Assembly: GCA_034440635.1 (NCBI GenBank)
Contig: JAOTON010001375.1
Span: 1-64,000 of the forward strand
Direction: 5' to 3'
DNA: 64,000 bases
Origin: Lepas anatifera
Taxonomy: Eukaryota; Arthropoda; Thecostraca; Lepadidae
Shown: positions 48,396-60,156 of the stretch, piece by piece
Layout: every line of letters begins with the position of its first letter
How positions within the stretch are numbered: position 1 is the first letter of the stretch
The notes under the pieces: generated by a model
Told to the model about the DNA's origin: nothing
Database searches by the model: none
What the model saw: the letters and a program-made list of their open reading frames with translations, nothing else
Position numbers and translations under genes: made by a program

Positions 48396-49414
48396 TTAAC
48401 CCTCGCCCCACCGGGGGCCATCGATGGCCCTCTCCCTAAGGTTTTTCCAAGATAGCAGAAAAACGAAGAGGCGCAGCACCGCGGTTGAGGGCTCTACCTC
48501 TCACTGCATCATTTTCCCATCATTCTTGAAATTTTTACCCCGGGTCACCCAGGGTCAGGTGACCAGACGAGGTCAACCAAGGTCACATCACTTCAACTTT
48601 AGAGCTATGTAAGAGCTACATTTCAAAGTCGATCAATTTGAAACTTCCTACACTTCATGACCCTCCAGGGTCTACAAGGTGTATATCCGGGATTTTTCGA
48701 TTTCGTGCCCTGAGGTCAGGTCACGAGGCGACCTCTCCCATTGGAAAAGCATGGGGAAAACCTGTTTCATGATATAAAAGCCACAAAAATGATTGCAAAT
48801 ACTCAGACTGCTCAGAACAGCGTTTTTGGACACCCTTTCACGGATCCCAGGGGTTATATTTACCCTTTGACTTTTCCAAGGTCATCCAAGGTCACCAGAG
48901 GTCAAAAACAGTATTTTGACAATAACTTTTGACCTAATTAAGCTAGAGCGGTGAAACAAACACCATCGTGTTTGTCTTGTTACTGGCTTTCATTTGTTAT
49001 ACGGCAAGGTCACTTTTTGACCTTTCGTGACCTCAGGTCATTTTAGGTCACGAGGTGACCTCTGGAGGTCAAACCACTGGCGGGAGGTCCTTACGTTTCA
49101 CATAGCGGAAAAGTATTGGCAATTTCCTATCAAATGTACTTTACCAGGTCTCAATAGCTCTAATGACATCGAGTTATGACCAGTTTGCTTAATCTTTGCA
49201 TATTTGAGTGAACATAGCCGATCTTGACCTAATTTGACCTCTGAGGTCAAACCATTGACCTGAGCACTAAAACATGCGAAGTAATTTCTTACTGAATTCA
49301 CGCGAGCTTTCTATTCCACTTTGCAGATTTGCGCTAACGCCCATATTTTCGGAGTTAGAGGGGCATCGATGCCCGGTGGGGCGAAGGTGGGCTGCCCCGT
49401 GGGCCGCGGGTTAA
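48396..49414 (+). mobile_element. ~1 kb TTAA/AGGTCA element, copy 2, 1019 bp
   Basis: The left end is TTAACCCTCGCCCCACCGGG and the reverse-complemented right end is TTAACCCGCGGCCCACGGGG. TTAA is intact at both edges. The perfect palindrome GGGCCATCGATGGCCC lies just inside the left end (48415-48430), with GGGGCATCGATGCCC inside the right. I count 19 exact AGGTCA/TGACCT hexamers, several as close pairs such as AGGTCACGAGGTGACCT near 49047. It aligns over its whole length with 52304-53367. Open frames are incidental. Confidence 0.92.
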
Positions 49415-49442
49415 GGGATTTTTAATGTCAATAGCCTTGGAC

Positions 49443-49444
<2 letters not shown>

Positions 49445-49514
<70 letters not shown>

Positions 49515-49638
49515 GAGAGGAGAGGAGAGGAGAGGAGAGGGAGGAGAGGAGAGGAGAGGAGAGGAGAGGAGAGGAGAGGAGAGGAGAGGAGAGGGAGGGA
49601 GGAGAGGAGAGGAGAGAGAGAGAGAGGGAGAGAGAGAG
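49445..49638. repeat. (GA)n and (GGAGA)n purine tract
   Basis: A GA run (49445-49507) is followed by GGAGA pentamers with occasional GGGA interruptions and a final GA-rich part. The whole plus strand is purine for almost 200 bp. It begins 30 bp after the TTAA element. Confidence 0.97.
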
Positions 49639-50742
49639 TACCACCATTAGAGCGCACTGTATCCTATGCTTGCATCAATTTTGTGGATAATACATGATTT
49701 TCTTAGGAAGAACGTCGCGCTGAGTTAACTCGCGTCGGGACAGAGTGCGGGTTACCTGCCCCCCCTTAGATTTGTCACAGATAACCAAAACATATCGGTG
49801 CGCAGAGCAGACACGCGTTGCACACCTGTTCCCTGGTGATTCTGTAATTTTTGGCAACATTTGAGGCCTAGATCATATCAGACCAGGTCGCCTGACCAAG
49901 CTAAGTGATCTAACCTCAAAAGCTGTTTAGATGTACAATAGTGGGGGTAAACTTGGTCTATCGATTTGAGATGCTCATCAGCGAATAGGGTCAACGAGTA
50001 AAACAGCCTGCAATGGCAGGACGTTCATACCGATGATCTGGGGTCGGGTCAGGGCCACAACACAAACGCCGAATCTGAGGGTCGGGTCATAACCTGTTCA
50101 TTGGAAATGCACTTTGCAACTTTGCTGAGAATTACACGAGGGAGTCAATTTTTCATAATCGTGTTAGGCTTGTCACTGCTGTTAAAACTAGATGCGTTGC
50201 TGCCTATGCGGACCTTGAACTGCCCTTGATCTTACCTAAGGTCAGGCAAAATTTAGGATTTAAGCTAACAATGCGATAAGATACATTACTCGATTGGGTC
50301 TTACGAGAGCTTTACAGCCATGCTTATATATTTCTATACTCTGGTGTCCCCGTTACAACAACACCTAAGCTTCCATTATAATCCCATAAGAACCTATCGG
50401 AGTGAAATTTCATATAACGCGAAAAGTGAGAAGTTAAATTTCATATAAAATTTTTGTATAGATCAAAACGAATTATTCAACGCAGCATTCCGCTTTTCTT
50501 TACGGTTGCTGCGGTCTTAGGCGGGGTGTGGGGGTACCTACCCACCACGTATGTACCTATTGTTGAATGTGGCGCGGATCTTCGTACCGGTGCCTGTTAT
50601 AATTATGTTTATGCATGAGTGCAAATCAGTTTTTTACGTACTTGCAAATATAACAGTATTTCGTAGCTTTCTTTGTCAGTGATTTGGATAAAGTTCGGTT
50701 GTTTTTAGGCTTATTGTGAGTTTTCTTAATTCGTTGCGATAT
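49639..50742. other. Unassigned; AGGTCA-type motifs at 49870-50250
   Basis: ACCAGGTCGCCTGACC, GGGTCGGGTCAGGG and TACCTAAGGTCAGGC suggest a degraded relative of the AGGTCA elements. No ends or genes are found. Confidence 0.4.
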
Positions 50743-51087
50743 TTGACAAGGTGTATACTGGCCAGTCTCCTCGAATCCTGGATGTACATACAATGCACTT
50801 AGATTGTAACTTCCGGCACGCCCCTTCATCAGAATCAGGTAGGTCAAATAACAAATGCTCAGTCATAATGTAGCCAGACTTTGAATTTAGCTTCAATTCG
50901 AATTCAATTCGAGATCTGGCTACACTATGATTGAGGATTTGTGATTTGACCAACCTGATTCTGATGAAGGACTGTGCCGAATATATAATCAAATGTATTT
51001 TACATCCAGGATTCGATGATACTGGCCAGTATACATCTTGTCAACTTATAATCATGCTCCTTGCCTCAGCACTCCAAAACCTATCAA
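50743..51087. repeat. Imperfect palindrome of about 300 bp made of two dispersed-repeat copies
   Basis: The left arm (50743-50880) is the reverse complement of the right arm (50912-51045) with moderate divergence. A 31 bp AT-rich loop lies between them. Each arm carries the GATTCTGATGAAGG to GGCCAGTATACA sequence also found at 38287 and 56838. The right copy continues to AACCTATCAA at 51087. Confidence 0.85.
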
Positions 51088-52303
51088 CGTTGCGATTCTC
51101 GTTAGGCCTAGGCATTGCTGATTGCCACGCATGCCCGGTTGTGGGCGAGAATTGTCTCCTGCATCTTGGCTACTTACCTTTCATCCATCCAGGCGTGCCA
51201 ATGGCGCAATAGAAGTGGTGCATGTGTTGAACACAAAACAGGACGCCATTGTTTGGGTAACGGTGCTCTCCTAGTGCTCAAATTGGCAAGGCTTTACAAT
51301 CAAGGTAGAGACATCTATCACACTTACATGAAGTTTTTGGACAAGAATAACGCCCCGAACGCATGGCAATAAGGTTTGAAAGCAGATTGGTGTGCCTTTA
51401 AACTACGGCGCCCATCTTAGACTACCAATTTTTGGTCCTAGATATCCACCTCCCTCCTGTGGGAAAATCCGGGATTCCCTGGATTGGAATAAACAGCTAC
51501 AAAAATCCCTGTTTGCACTAGTTTGGCAAACAATTCTGAATGTATCGCAAGTTTTAGGTGTATCTTATTATTTTGATGTTATTTTATTCATTTCGTTATT
51601 TTGTTCCATATCATACTCATTCTCATTACAAATTCCTGCTTGCGAATTTTTGTACGTTTTGTTCTTGCTACAATACATGTCTTTAGTTGTCTTTACTTTT
51701 ACCACTGTCCTCTGTACAAATACGCATTTTTTAACTGATTTCGGCTATGAGTGGGGATATATCCACTTGTGAGACTATTGAATACTTAAGGAAGCTCTCA
51801 AGCATTCTTTCTGCCGTAAAACTGTGCTTTTGCTGGTTATCTAGTGTAAGCTCGCGAGTGCAGCGCAGCCTCAGGGATGACACTGGCGGCAGATCAACAT
51901 ACTGGTCGTGACCTTTGACCCGTCCGACAGGAGCGGTTACACAGGGTCAGATCCAGACCGATGGATTGTGGGGGGGGCAAGGGGGCCTAAAGTCTTGAAA
52001 AAGATCTTTTTTAAGAAAGTCGGCGAAAATCAGGCCGGAGGTTTTGGGGGAGCGATTGCCTGGTTGTGCCCCCTCCCCCTCCCGGATCCCGCCGCTCCCT
52101 ATACCATGCGTCCCCACCTTATTCGCACACTAGTAGGTACATACATATGCACTGTAGTAGGCTGTTTTATTGCAGCGGGGGAGGGGCACGAGAAATGCCT
52201 GCGCTCCAATGGCTAGGTTTGACTGGAAGCTACCAACCTTTACTCCTAACTTTTGAAGGAGAGAGAGTGATTTAAGGAAAAGTGCGGGAGCTTAAATTGT
52301 TAT
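51088..52303. other. Unassigned
   Basis: A hydrophobic open frame at 51392-51772 (plus) is AT-rich and unlike any family I know. A hAT-like CAGATCCAGACC lies near 51950. Confidence 0.35.
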
Positions 52304-53367
52304 TTAACCCTCGCCCCACCGTGTGGGGGCCATCGATGCCCCCTAAGGTTTTTTCCAAAATAGCAGAAAAACGACGAGACGCGGCACCGCGGTTGAGGGC
52401 TCTTCTTCTTTCCCTTATCATTTTCCCACCATCCCTGAAATTTTTTACCCCGGGTCACCAAAGGTCAGGTCACCAGGCGAGGTCAACCAAGGTCACCTCA
52501 CTTCAAATTTTGAGCTCTGTAAGAGGTGCATTTCTAAGTTGATCGACTTGAAACTTCCTACACTTCATGACCCCTCCAGGGTCTACAAGATGTGTATCCG
52601 GGATTTTTCGAGTTCGTGACCTGAGGTCAGGTCACGAGGTGACCTCTCCCATTGAAAAAGCATGGGAAAAAGCTTATGATCTAAAAGTCACAAAACGATT
52701 GCAAATACTCGGCTTGCTCAGAAAAGCGTTCTTTGCCACCCTTTCACGGATCCCAGGGGTCATATTTTTGACCTCTCTGACCTCTCTTTGACCCTTTGAC
52801 CTCTCTGAGGTCATCCAAAGTCACCAAGGGGTCAAAAACGGCATTTTGACAATAATTTTTGACCTAATTGAGCCAGAGCGCTGGATCAAACATCATTGTG
52901 CCCGTGTGTATGTCTCGTCACTAGCTTTCATTTGATATACGACAAGGTCACTTTCTGAGCTTTTGTGACCTCAGGTCATACTAGGTGGTCACGAGGCAAC
53001 CTCTGGAGGTCATATCACTGGAGTGAGGTCATTACGTTTCACATAGCGGAAAAAGGTCTGGCATTTTCCTATCAAATGTACTTTATCAGATCTCAATAGC
53101 TCTAATGGCATAAGAGTTATGCCCAGTTTGCTTAAGCATTGTATATTTGAGTGAAAATAGCCTATCTTGATCTAACTTGATCTCTGGAGGTCAAACCATT
53201 GACCTGAGCGCTTAGATACGCTTAGTAAGTTCTTACTGAATTCACGCGAGCTTTCTAATGCACTTTGCAAATTTGCGCTAATCCCCATATTTTCGGAGTT
53301 AGAGGGGGCCATCGATGGCCCCCGTGGGGCGAAGGTAGCGCCGGACCCCCGGTGGGGCGCGGGTTAA
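52304..53367 (+). mobile_element. ~1 kb TTAA/AGGTCA element, copy 3, 1064 bp
   Basis: The left end is TTAACCCTCGCCCCACCGTG and the reverse-complemented right end is TTAACCCGCGCCCCACCGGGG. TTAA lies at both edges. A 20 bp perfect palindrome centred on ATCGAT lies at 53304-53323, and a CATCGATG core inside the left end. I count 20 exact AGGTCA/TGACCT hexamers where about 0.5 would be expected by chance. It has the same orientation as copy 2, 3.9 kb away. There is no transposase. Confidence 0.93.
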
Positions 53368-54307
53368 TGGCTCATAAAATTTTTATTTGCGTGCATTATG
53401 CATATGACTTACATATGTCACATTTGTGCAGTAGAAGTGGAAGATCAGGGTTCAAGAGCTGCATAGGGTGATTTTTTCAAGACATTCTCCAGCTATGCCC
53501 TGAATGCTAATGATAAATTTTATTTTTAAGAGGGCCCCTCCCCTCGTTGTGGGGACTACAGATGCATTAATATTCCCGCTGCATGCTTTAATGTTCATGT
53601 CTTATTCACTTTTACAGACATTCGAGGCCATTTCCAGTTGTAAAAGCCTTAACCGCGTGGAAACCCGTAAACTCATCTAAACGTCTTGGACACTTAAGTT
53701 GTCCACCCTTCCGTGAACTGCCTCTCCCTGAACGTGTGAACATTCCCGATGTTCTCACTTCAAGGCCTTTGTCCGACGCCTTCAGACCCGAACAGGCGAG
53801 TTAAAAGGATCGAGGATCAGCCCAGACCGGTGATGGATCTCACCGCCGGCGTATGCTTCGGGGACAGTTACCTGCCACGGCGGTAGCGTGGTTAACCAAG
53901 GCATGCAGGCGAGACGCAACGCTTCCCCTGCGTTCTACCGGCACCCCGCGTCAGTGGCCGCATCCATTGTCGGGCTCTGCGTCACAATGCTGCGCCATTG
54001 CGCCAACAATTGACAAGTGCGCGGTACGAGTTGAGAAACTAGTTTTCTCTCCGAACCACGGATATAGGCGCGTTGTCCGAGTGCGCGTGGGAGGGGGATG
54101 GACGCGTGTCCTATGTCTGGGCCACAGACGCTGGCACTCCGGCTAATTTCCACACCGGATGCCTTGTAATGGCTGGCTCTCTTTCCCAATGGCAGGTTGT
54201 GAGGGATTTGCGTATTGGGAGAAAGAGGAAGAGAGGAGCAAGGACGAGAAAGGGAGAGCAAGAAGGAGCAGGATAGGGAGGGGGATGTAGTGAGAAATAA
54301 AGAAAGA
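53368..54307. other. Unassigned
   Basis: Open frames near 53853-54276 have no recognised domain and partly run into the GGA tract. Confidence 0.35.
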
Positions 54308-54546
54308 GGAATTGGAGGAGGGAGGAGGTGGAGGAGGAGGAGGAGGAGGAGGAGGGAGGAGGAGGGAGGAGGGAGGGAGGAGGAGGAGGAGGGGAGGAGG
54401 AGGAGGAGGAGGAGGAGGAGGAGGAGGAGGAGGAGGAGGAGGAGGAGGAGGAGGAGGAGGAGGAGGAGGAGGAGGAGGAGGAGGAGGAGGGAGGAGGAGG
54501 AGGGAGGAGGAGGAGGAGGAGGAGGAGGAGGAGGAGGAGGAGGAGG
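54308..54546. repeat. (GGA)n trinucleotide tract, about 240 bp
   Basis: Mostly pure GGA with scattered GGGA interruptions. The long open frames with poly-Glu, poly-Arg, poly-Ser or poly-Pro are artefacts of the repeat in its six frames. Confidence 0.97.
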
Positions 54547-54754
54547 GGAGTGTCCGACAAAGAATCATGTGATGACTGTTGCAACCCGCCGACTCTCATG
54601 TTATTGGGTAACCTTCGTTCAGATCGGACGAAAAGACAGCACTGACTCTTGACAGACATACTCCTGATTTGGCAATCAATGGTGTGGAACAGCGTGCGAC
54701 GCATAGTCGGATCGGGGGGGGGGCATTCGTAACAAGTGGTGCGCCAATTGTTGC

Positions 54755-55322
54755 GAATGTATGTATGCCCATTACGCTGGTCATGTCTGCTGGGCCACCT
54801 GATTTTCCGCTGGAGGCGTGTTAGTGAAGTTTTGATGTGGTCCTCGTTTGGCGAGTTTGTGCTTTATCAGAACCACATGACGTACATCGAGATATGATCC
54901 AGTATATGTTCGAAACAAAATCATATTGCTATGCTAACCATTTTGCAACACCTTATTCCACCTTAGCGGTCCAAACAGCATCCCGCCTGGAAGACTGCAA
55001 CTCTGAAAGAACCCTGCCGAGGTGACTTCAACACGCATAAGAAACAAGCTCTGTATGGGTTGGCCGAAGTATATCGTGTTAGTTTCTTTGCCGTAACGAC
55101 AAGGTCTTGCGCAACGGCCAATCCTCGGATCGTTCCTCACGAGCGCTGGTAATGCGGTCGTTGTGAGAGGTTGGGCGAACTATTTACTTTGGAAAACCAC
55201 CTTATTGAATGCACTAAGGAGGAGGAATGTATGAATGTACATTTCGCTAGTCATGTCTGCTGGGCCACCTGCTTCTCCACTGGGGGCCGGTTAGTGAAGC
55301 TGTTTTGACGTAGTAATCCTCG
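54755..55322. repeat. Two direct copies of a ~95 bp sequence, 470 bp apart
   Basis: TCATGTCTGCTGGGCCACCT at 54781 recurs at 55251. Matching flanks extend the similarity to roughly 54755-54850 and 55227-55322. The DNA between them is unassigned. Confidence 0.8.
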
Positions 55323-55540
55323 TTCCAGGCCTACGGTAGTCGAGGAAGGTTCTTGATTACCGGCTGCAACAATTTCACTGATGCTCTCTAATCGTTTTTT
55401 ACTGGATTATTATCACGATTTCCGTGCTGTAGCTTTGCCATAAAATATTATGCAAATCTAGCATCTGCACGCCCGTCCATCAAAGAAGCTAAATAAGACA
55501 TCCCATAGAGAAGCTCTAATACTGGCAAGCAAACACCATC

Positions 55541-56367
55541 TTAATCCTTCACCGCCTGCGGGTCCGGTCGGACACCCCTGGTTTTTCGCAAAAGACTCGG
55601 AGTCGATCGAACTGAGCCACGCATCACTTTGCAGGCCTGTAAAGTTATTTATTTCACAACTTATGACCAACAATTGACATCAGGTCAGGTCTACGAGTTA
55701 TTATGTCATTTCTCAACTCATGTAAGGCAATTTTGTCTTCTAAAATGACGCTGACAAAAACCAGGGTTTAACTCGGTTTCTAGAAGTGCAAGACCAAATT
55801 TGTAAAAATCATTCAAAAGCTCGTAAAACGAAAAATCTGCATCTTATCCATTCTGACGTCAGGTCAGCATCAAGGTCACCAGCGGTAATCAAAGGTTACG
55901 GTTTTCAGAATTGTTTGTGTGTATAACTTTTGAACAAAAGATGCGGTCATATATTTGATATAATAGTAATAATCATGATCCAAGATTCGAATGATATCCA
56001 AAATGACCTTGAAATGCCACTATTTGACCTTGGCCTAAGTTCAAGGTCATGAATCGACCTTTTGTGTCGCATATCATTTGAATCCTTGGGTCGTTTCTTT
56101 TGTTTTGCTCCTAGGTCTAAGGGCTCCCGAGTTACAAAGGACTTTTTAAATGGGTTTAAATTTAACTGTACCTCTGCGCCCACTGTGACGTCACGGGTCA
56201 ACGGATATTGGTTCCAACCCAGAGAGGCTCCAGAGTAGAAAACGGCAAGACAGTTCCAGCGTCTTTTCATTTTTCCGTGTATTTCCGATTCCCGAGATAG
56301 TAGAAGGCTCCGATCGGACACTCCAGGCGGTCGTGTGTACGAAAAGAGCCAGACGGTGCCAGGTTAA
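55541..56367. mobile_element. Probable TTAA element, 827 bp
   Basis: The left end is TTAATCCTTCACCGCCTG and the reverse-complemented right end is TTAACCTGGCACCGTCTGG. The ends match only in part. TTAA lies at both edges. The inside has ACGTCAGGTCAGCATCAAGG and other AGGTCA motifs, as in the ~1 kb family. There is also a TCGGACAC direct repeat near each end. Confidence 0.5.
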
Positions 56368-56837
56368 GGCTGGTGACCTCAAATATTGAGACGAAGGAGA
56401 ATTAGTGATACAAGTTCTAAAACTCTTCCCATTTATTTTGAGCACGAAAAACGTCTATCAATCTGGATAATACGATGAAAACCTCGTGACGACATAAAGA
56501 GAATCTACAAAACGAGAAGAGCACAAACTTTTCCATATTGCAAATAATACCCTACATTCTAAACATCTCTGCGAGACACGCATAGCAGGAGTTGTTACGT
56601 TTTCTTAAAACTATCTCACTCAACAGCCATCGCAGCACTCCATTGCGTTTCATCGTCATCCTTGTCCTGCCGGCGGAGTTGTCTCTTATTCATTCTTCAC
56701 TTCGTTCTCCACAGCTCGACAGCCCGAGGGCGTTCTGCCAAATGGCCTATACATGCAGTACGGTTTATATGACATTATGACGACGAACTCAGCTTAGAAT
56801 CCAGGTGAAGCTGTGATTTTTATCATTGTATTAGGCC
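56368..56837. other. Unassigned
   Basis: No gene or repeat end is recognised. Confidence 0.4.
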
Positions 56838-56955
56838 GATTTTGATGAAGGGCTGTGCCTGAATATGTAATCCCAGTGTATTAGATCCGTTTTATATTCA
56901 GGATTTAAGGAGGTAGGCCATCTGAAATATTGTTAACTTATAACTAGAAACACTG
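56838..56955 (+). repeat. Dispersed GATGAAGG repeat, diverged copy
   Basis: GATTTTGATGAAGGGCTGTGCC, an ATATGTAAT segment, TTCAGGATTTAAGGAG and GTTAACTTATAA match the copies at 38287 and 50957 in order. Confidence 0.6.
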
Positions 56956-58491
56956 AAAAACTATTTTCAAATGTTTTTCACCAGTCAGCACACTAATCAA
57001 TTTTCTCAAATGGAGGAAACTAATGTTTTCCGGCTCCGTACGATTCACCGACCATCGCGGAAAACCGTTTTGTGTGGGCCCTTAAGATCCTTCTCCAGTG
57101 TGCATGTTCAATAATAAAAGCATTGCTTTCGAGCTGCATAAACGATTTGTGTGATACTAACCTCTGCTGCCAGGTGTACTGTAGGACTGTCTCCCTTACA
57201 TTGATCTAACTTCCGTAGAGCTATCGTGACAGTAATGCCCTAATCTACATTTTCAAAACAGGAAAAGTTTACAGTTTTGAGGATTTTACAGCTGTATACG
57301 TTGTGTAACCCTCCATAACGCTTACCCTCGGTCACCAAATTTAGAAACAGTTTGCATGAATCAAAATAAAATGGGCGCAAAGTTTGGTTGTCTAAATTAA
57401 ATGTACAAATTATAAATTCAATGGCGTTTCCAGAACCAAGACCTTGTGGTGAAATATAAGTGTACTTCACCAGCCCTCTGCTTCATCAGTGGAATACAGA
57501 TTGTATGCACTTTTCTGAGACATAAATACATGGATAATGACAAAATGAAAATATCATTCGAGCCGGACACAGGGGATTTAAAGATTGCAGCAAAGTAAAG
57601 ATGATTGATATCGGAACCAGCTTTGCCTATAGCTGGTCTTCTGTACGTTATATTTTTCACAGTGTCCCAAAAGTTATATTTCTTTGAACTGCCTTTGATG
57701 ACACATTTCATAATGGCATGCATCTTAAGCTACTGCATCTCGTTTTATCTTCAGCTGTTGCACATGAGGTAAACTGATTATGCACTGCACACACATGGTG
57801 CTTGCCTCAACTGTAGCACCTGCAGAGCTGGTAGTGGTGTGAAATGATTATTTGTATTACTTCCAGTTCAGCAGCAACAAGAAAACCGACGTTGGAATCT
57901 TAAATAATGCAGCCTAAGTTAATTGGAAATGCCCTCGTGAGTTGCTGGGAACGTCTCCGACGGCAAAATTGTATCAAATTGTACATGAACGTTTCCTAAA
58001 TCTCGTTCAATACATTTAGACATATTTATCTTAATATTGGCACCGACTGCCTTATTCTAGGAATAGCATAATATATTTAATGAAATACTGCTCTTAATCA
58101 GAGCTCCACTAAATACCGGCGTGATTGAAAATAATATGCACATCACCTTTCACGCTCGAAAATGATTGGTACCTTGTTTAAATAGTAGATAGATTATATG
58201 TATATCCTTGTAGTATCAAGTAGATAGTCAAATTTTACTCAGAAAATGTTGAGAAGCAGTCTGTACAGAAGCTATTGCACTTTGACACAGGGAGAAAAAT
58301 TGCATTGCACAAGGAGAAAAGACTCAGGTTGTGCAATCAGCTCTCGGAATAATTTCACGCCGGGTCCCAATTGTCAAACAATACCTATTTCAGTGATTAA
58401 ACCTGGTTTCCCTTTGGTGGAGAGGACAACACATCACACTGCAAGATTTGGTCATCCAAGCAATCAGATGCCATTTCAGATAGGCTCCAAG
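56956..58491. other. Unassigned
   Basis: AT-rich non-coding sequence; the minus-strand open frame at 57418-57723 is unrecognised. Confidence 0.35.
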
Positions 58492-58735
58492 CAGGGGCAT
58501 CGCCACCGGGGGCCAGGAGGCCCGGCCCCCACTTTTTGGCCGAAAATTTCCTGATCTCAGTCAAAATGGGAGAAAACCGGACATTCTTACAACCAGCCGC
58601 TGCAGAAGGCAACGAGGAGCCCAAATTCGAACAGTATTTGGTCCTAACGTGGAAAATTTTTGGCAGCGTCAGTTTGAAGTTTCGCTGCCCCCCTCCACTT
58701 TTTTCCGGTGGCGACGCTTATGGCTCCAAGGGCTT
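58492..58735. mobile_element. Short inverted-repeat element, GGGGC-TCGCCACCGG ends
   Basis: The left side is CAGGGGCATCGCCACCGG with CCCCCACTTTTTGGCCG after it. The reverse-complemented right side has GCGTCGCCACCGGAAAAAAG. A related end, CCAGGGGCGTCGCCACG, lies at 59324-59340 (minus). The ends look like a hAT-type MITE. The open frame inside is incidental. Confidence 0.55.
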
Positions 58736-59702
58736 TAAAGTCACTGCAGGGTGTGCCATCAGCCCCGTGGGCATCATGATGCCCACGCCACCGATGCACC
58801 CTGACATCATCACGCCCCTCCCGACACCAAATCGCCTCTTTTCGTTTCTTGCTGTCTGACATAAGCGCATTTGGCAAAGAGTCGGACCGGGAATATAACG
58901 AAAGCGTCAGTTTCTTATTTTTAAGATAGTATGAGCATAAGGTTGTGTTAAATAGTCACTTCTAAAATAACAATATCGCTCGTCAGTCACTGAATATAAC
59001 TTCGTTGAAATACGTTTGCGAGCTCACGATTAGAATACCTTGATAAAATGCGCAGGCTGGCTCGGTGTGGCTTTTGGCATAAAGCAGGAGACGGGAAGGG
59101 CGTGTCTTCCCCTACTATTGAATCGAGGAGGTCCCCGAAATTTCCAGCCTCGAATTAATGCTGCGCATGTCCTCCCTGTTTCTTGCTTGAATCTACATAG
59201 ATGTGTTGGTGAAGTGCATCGTCGTTAGTGTTTCATATGCAGCCTAAATTATCAAGAGTTGCCTCTCACCCCCCCCTCCCCGTCATCGCTAGTCCGGAGT
59301 CTCCTTCCTCGCCAGCAAAAAATACGTGGCGACGCCCCTGGCTTTTGGGTAGTATAAGTCCCTCTCAGTAGCAGCCTTCCCTGGACAGAGACTTTAAATA
59401 GCAGACTTCCCAAGGCCAGAGAAGCCATTATTGGCAATGATGCGCGAAATCGGCTCTCACGACGCAACGTTAGATGCTCATCTAAGTACTGAGGAATCTA
59501 CTCGAGGAATGCATGATATATGTGTGGGACAATCGTGAAAGGTGAAATCGTTTCTCATTTAGTTTTTATTAAAGCTATTTAGCATTTCAAGTGTTTTTAT
59601 TCGTTGGGTAGCCCACTCATCCCCTCCTCAGAGGGGAAAGCAGTTTGAGATAACATTTTATGTGTACGTAACATTTATAAACCATGTACTAATGCATACA
59701 TG
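58736..59702. other. Unassigned; isolated hAT-like end near 59324
   Basis: Apart from the GTGGCGACGCCCCTGG motif, nothing is recognised. Confidence 0.4.
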
Positions 59703-60156
59703 TTAACACCCGCACCAGAGAGGGGGCTGGCACTAACGCGCACTGAGGGGGCCTGGTAGGCCCCCAGATGGGGCCTTCCAGTGTCATTGACCCTAAAATT
59801 GTTGGTGTGACCCTGACCTGTGACCTTTGACCTTAGCATTGACCTTCATATGAGATGACCTTGGCCTATCATCCTAGTTATATGGCGTTATAACATCACG
59901 AATCGGTCTCCAAAGCAAGCGAACTGGTCCGACTGCGCGATTGTGGTGATCTCAAAATAAAGGTTTGACTTTGAAAGCCTATAATTCAAAATGTTTTCAA
60001 CCGATTTTTTAAATTATCTCCCCAATCAACGCGCCGTTAAATTCTATGAACTGTGGTCAAGTATCGTTTTCGGCTACGATAGGTTCTCCAGCCACCTCGG
60101 AAAAATAGGTGGAGGAGGGGAGGGGGCTCCGAGGCCCTCTTCAGTGCACTTGTTAA
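59703..60156. mobile_element. TTAA element, 454 bp, TTAACA..GCAC ends
   Basis: The left end is TTAACACCCGCACCAGAGAGG and the reverse-complemented right end is TTAACAAGTGCACTGAAGAGG. TTAA lies at both edges. The inside has GACCTGTGACCTTTGACCTT and ACCTCGGAAAAATAGGTGG, the latter shared with the fragment at 24728. It is non-coding. Confidence 0.7.

Noticed and set aside
49355..49697. Leu-Ser and Arg-Glu repeat frames at the GA tract
   Set aside because: They are artefacts of the GA and GGAGA repeats.
51392..51772. Membrane protein gene
   Set aside because: The frame is hydrophobic because the DNA is T-rich; there is no domain, no splice structure and no conserved motif.
54111..54704. Frames up to 197 codons over the GGA tract
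   Set aside because: Poly-Ser, poly-Pro, poly-Glu and poly-Gly result from the trinucleotide repeat being stop-free in all frames.
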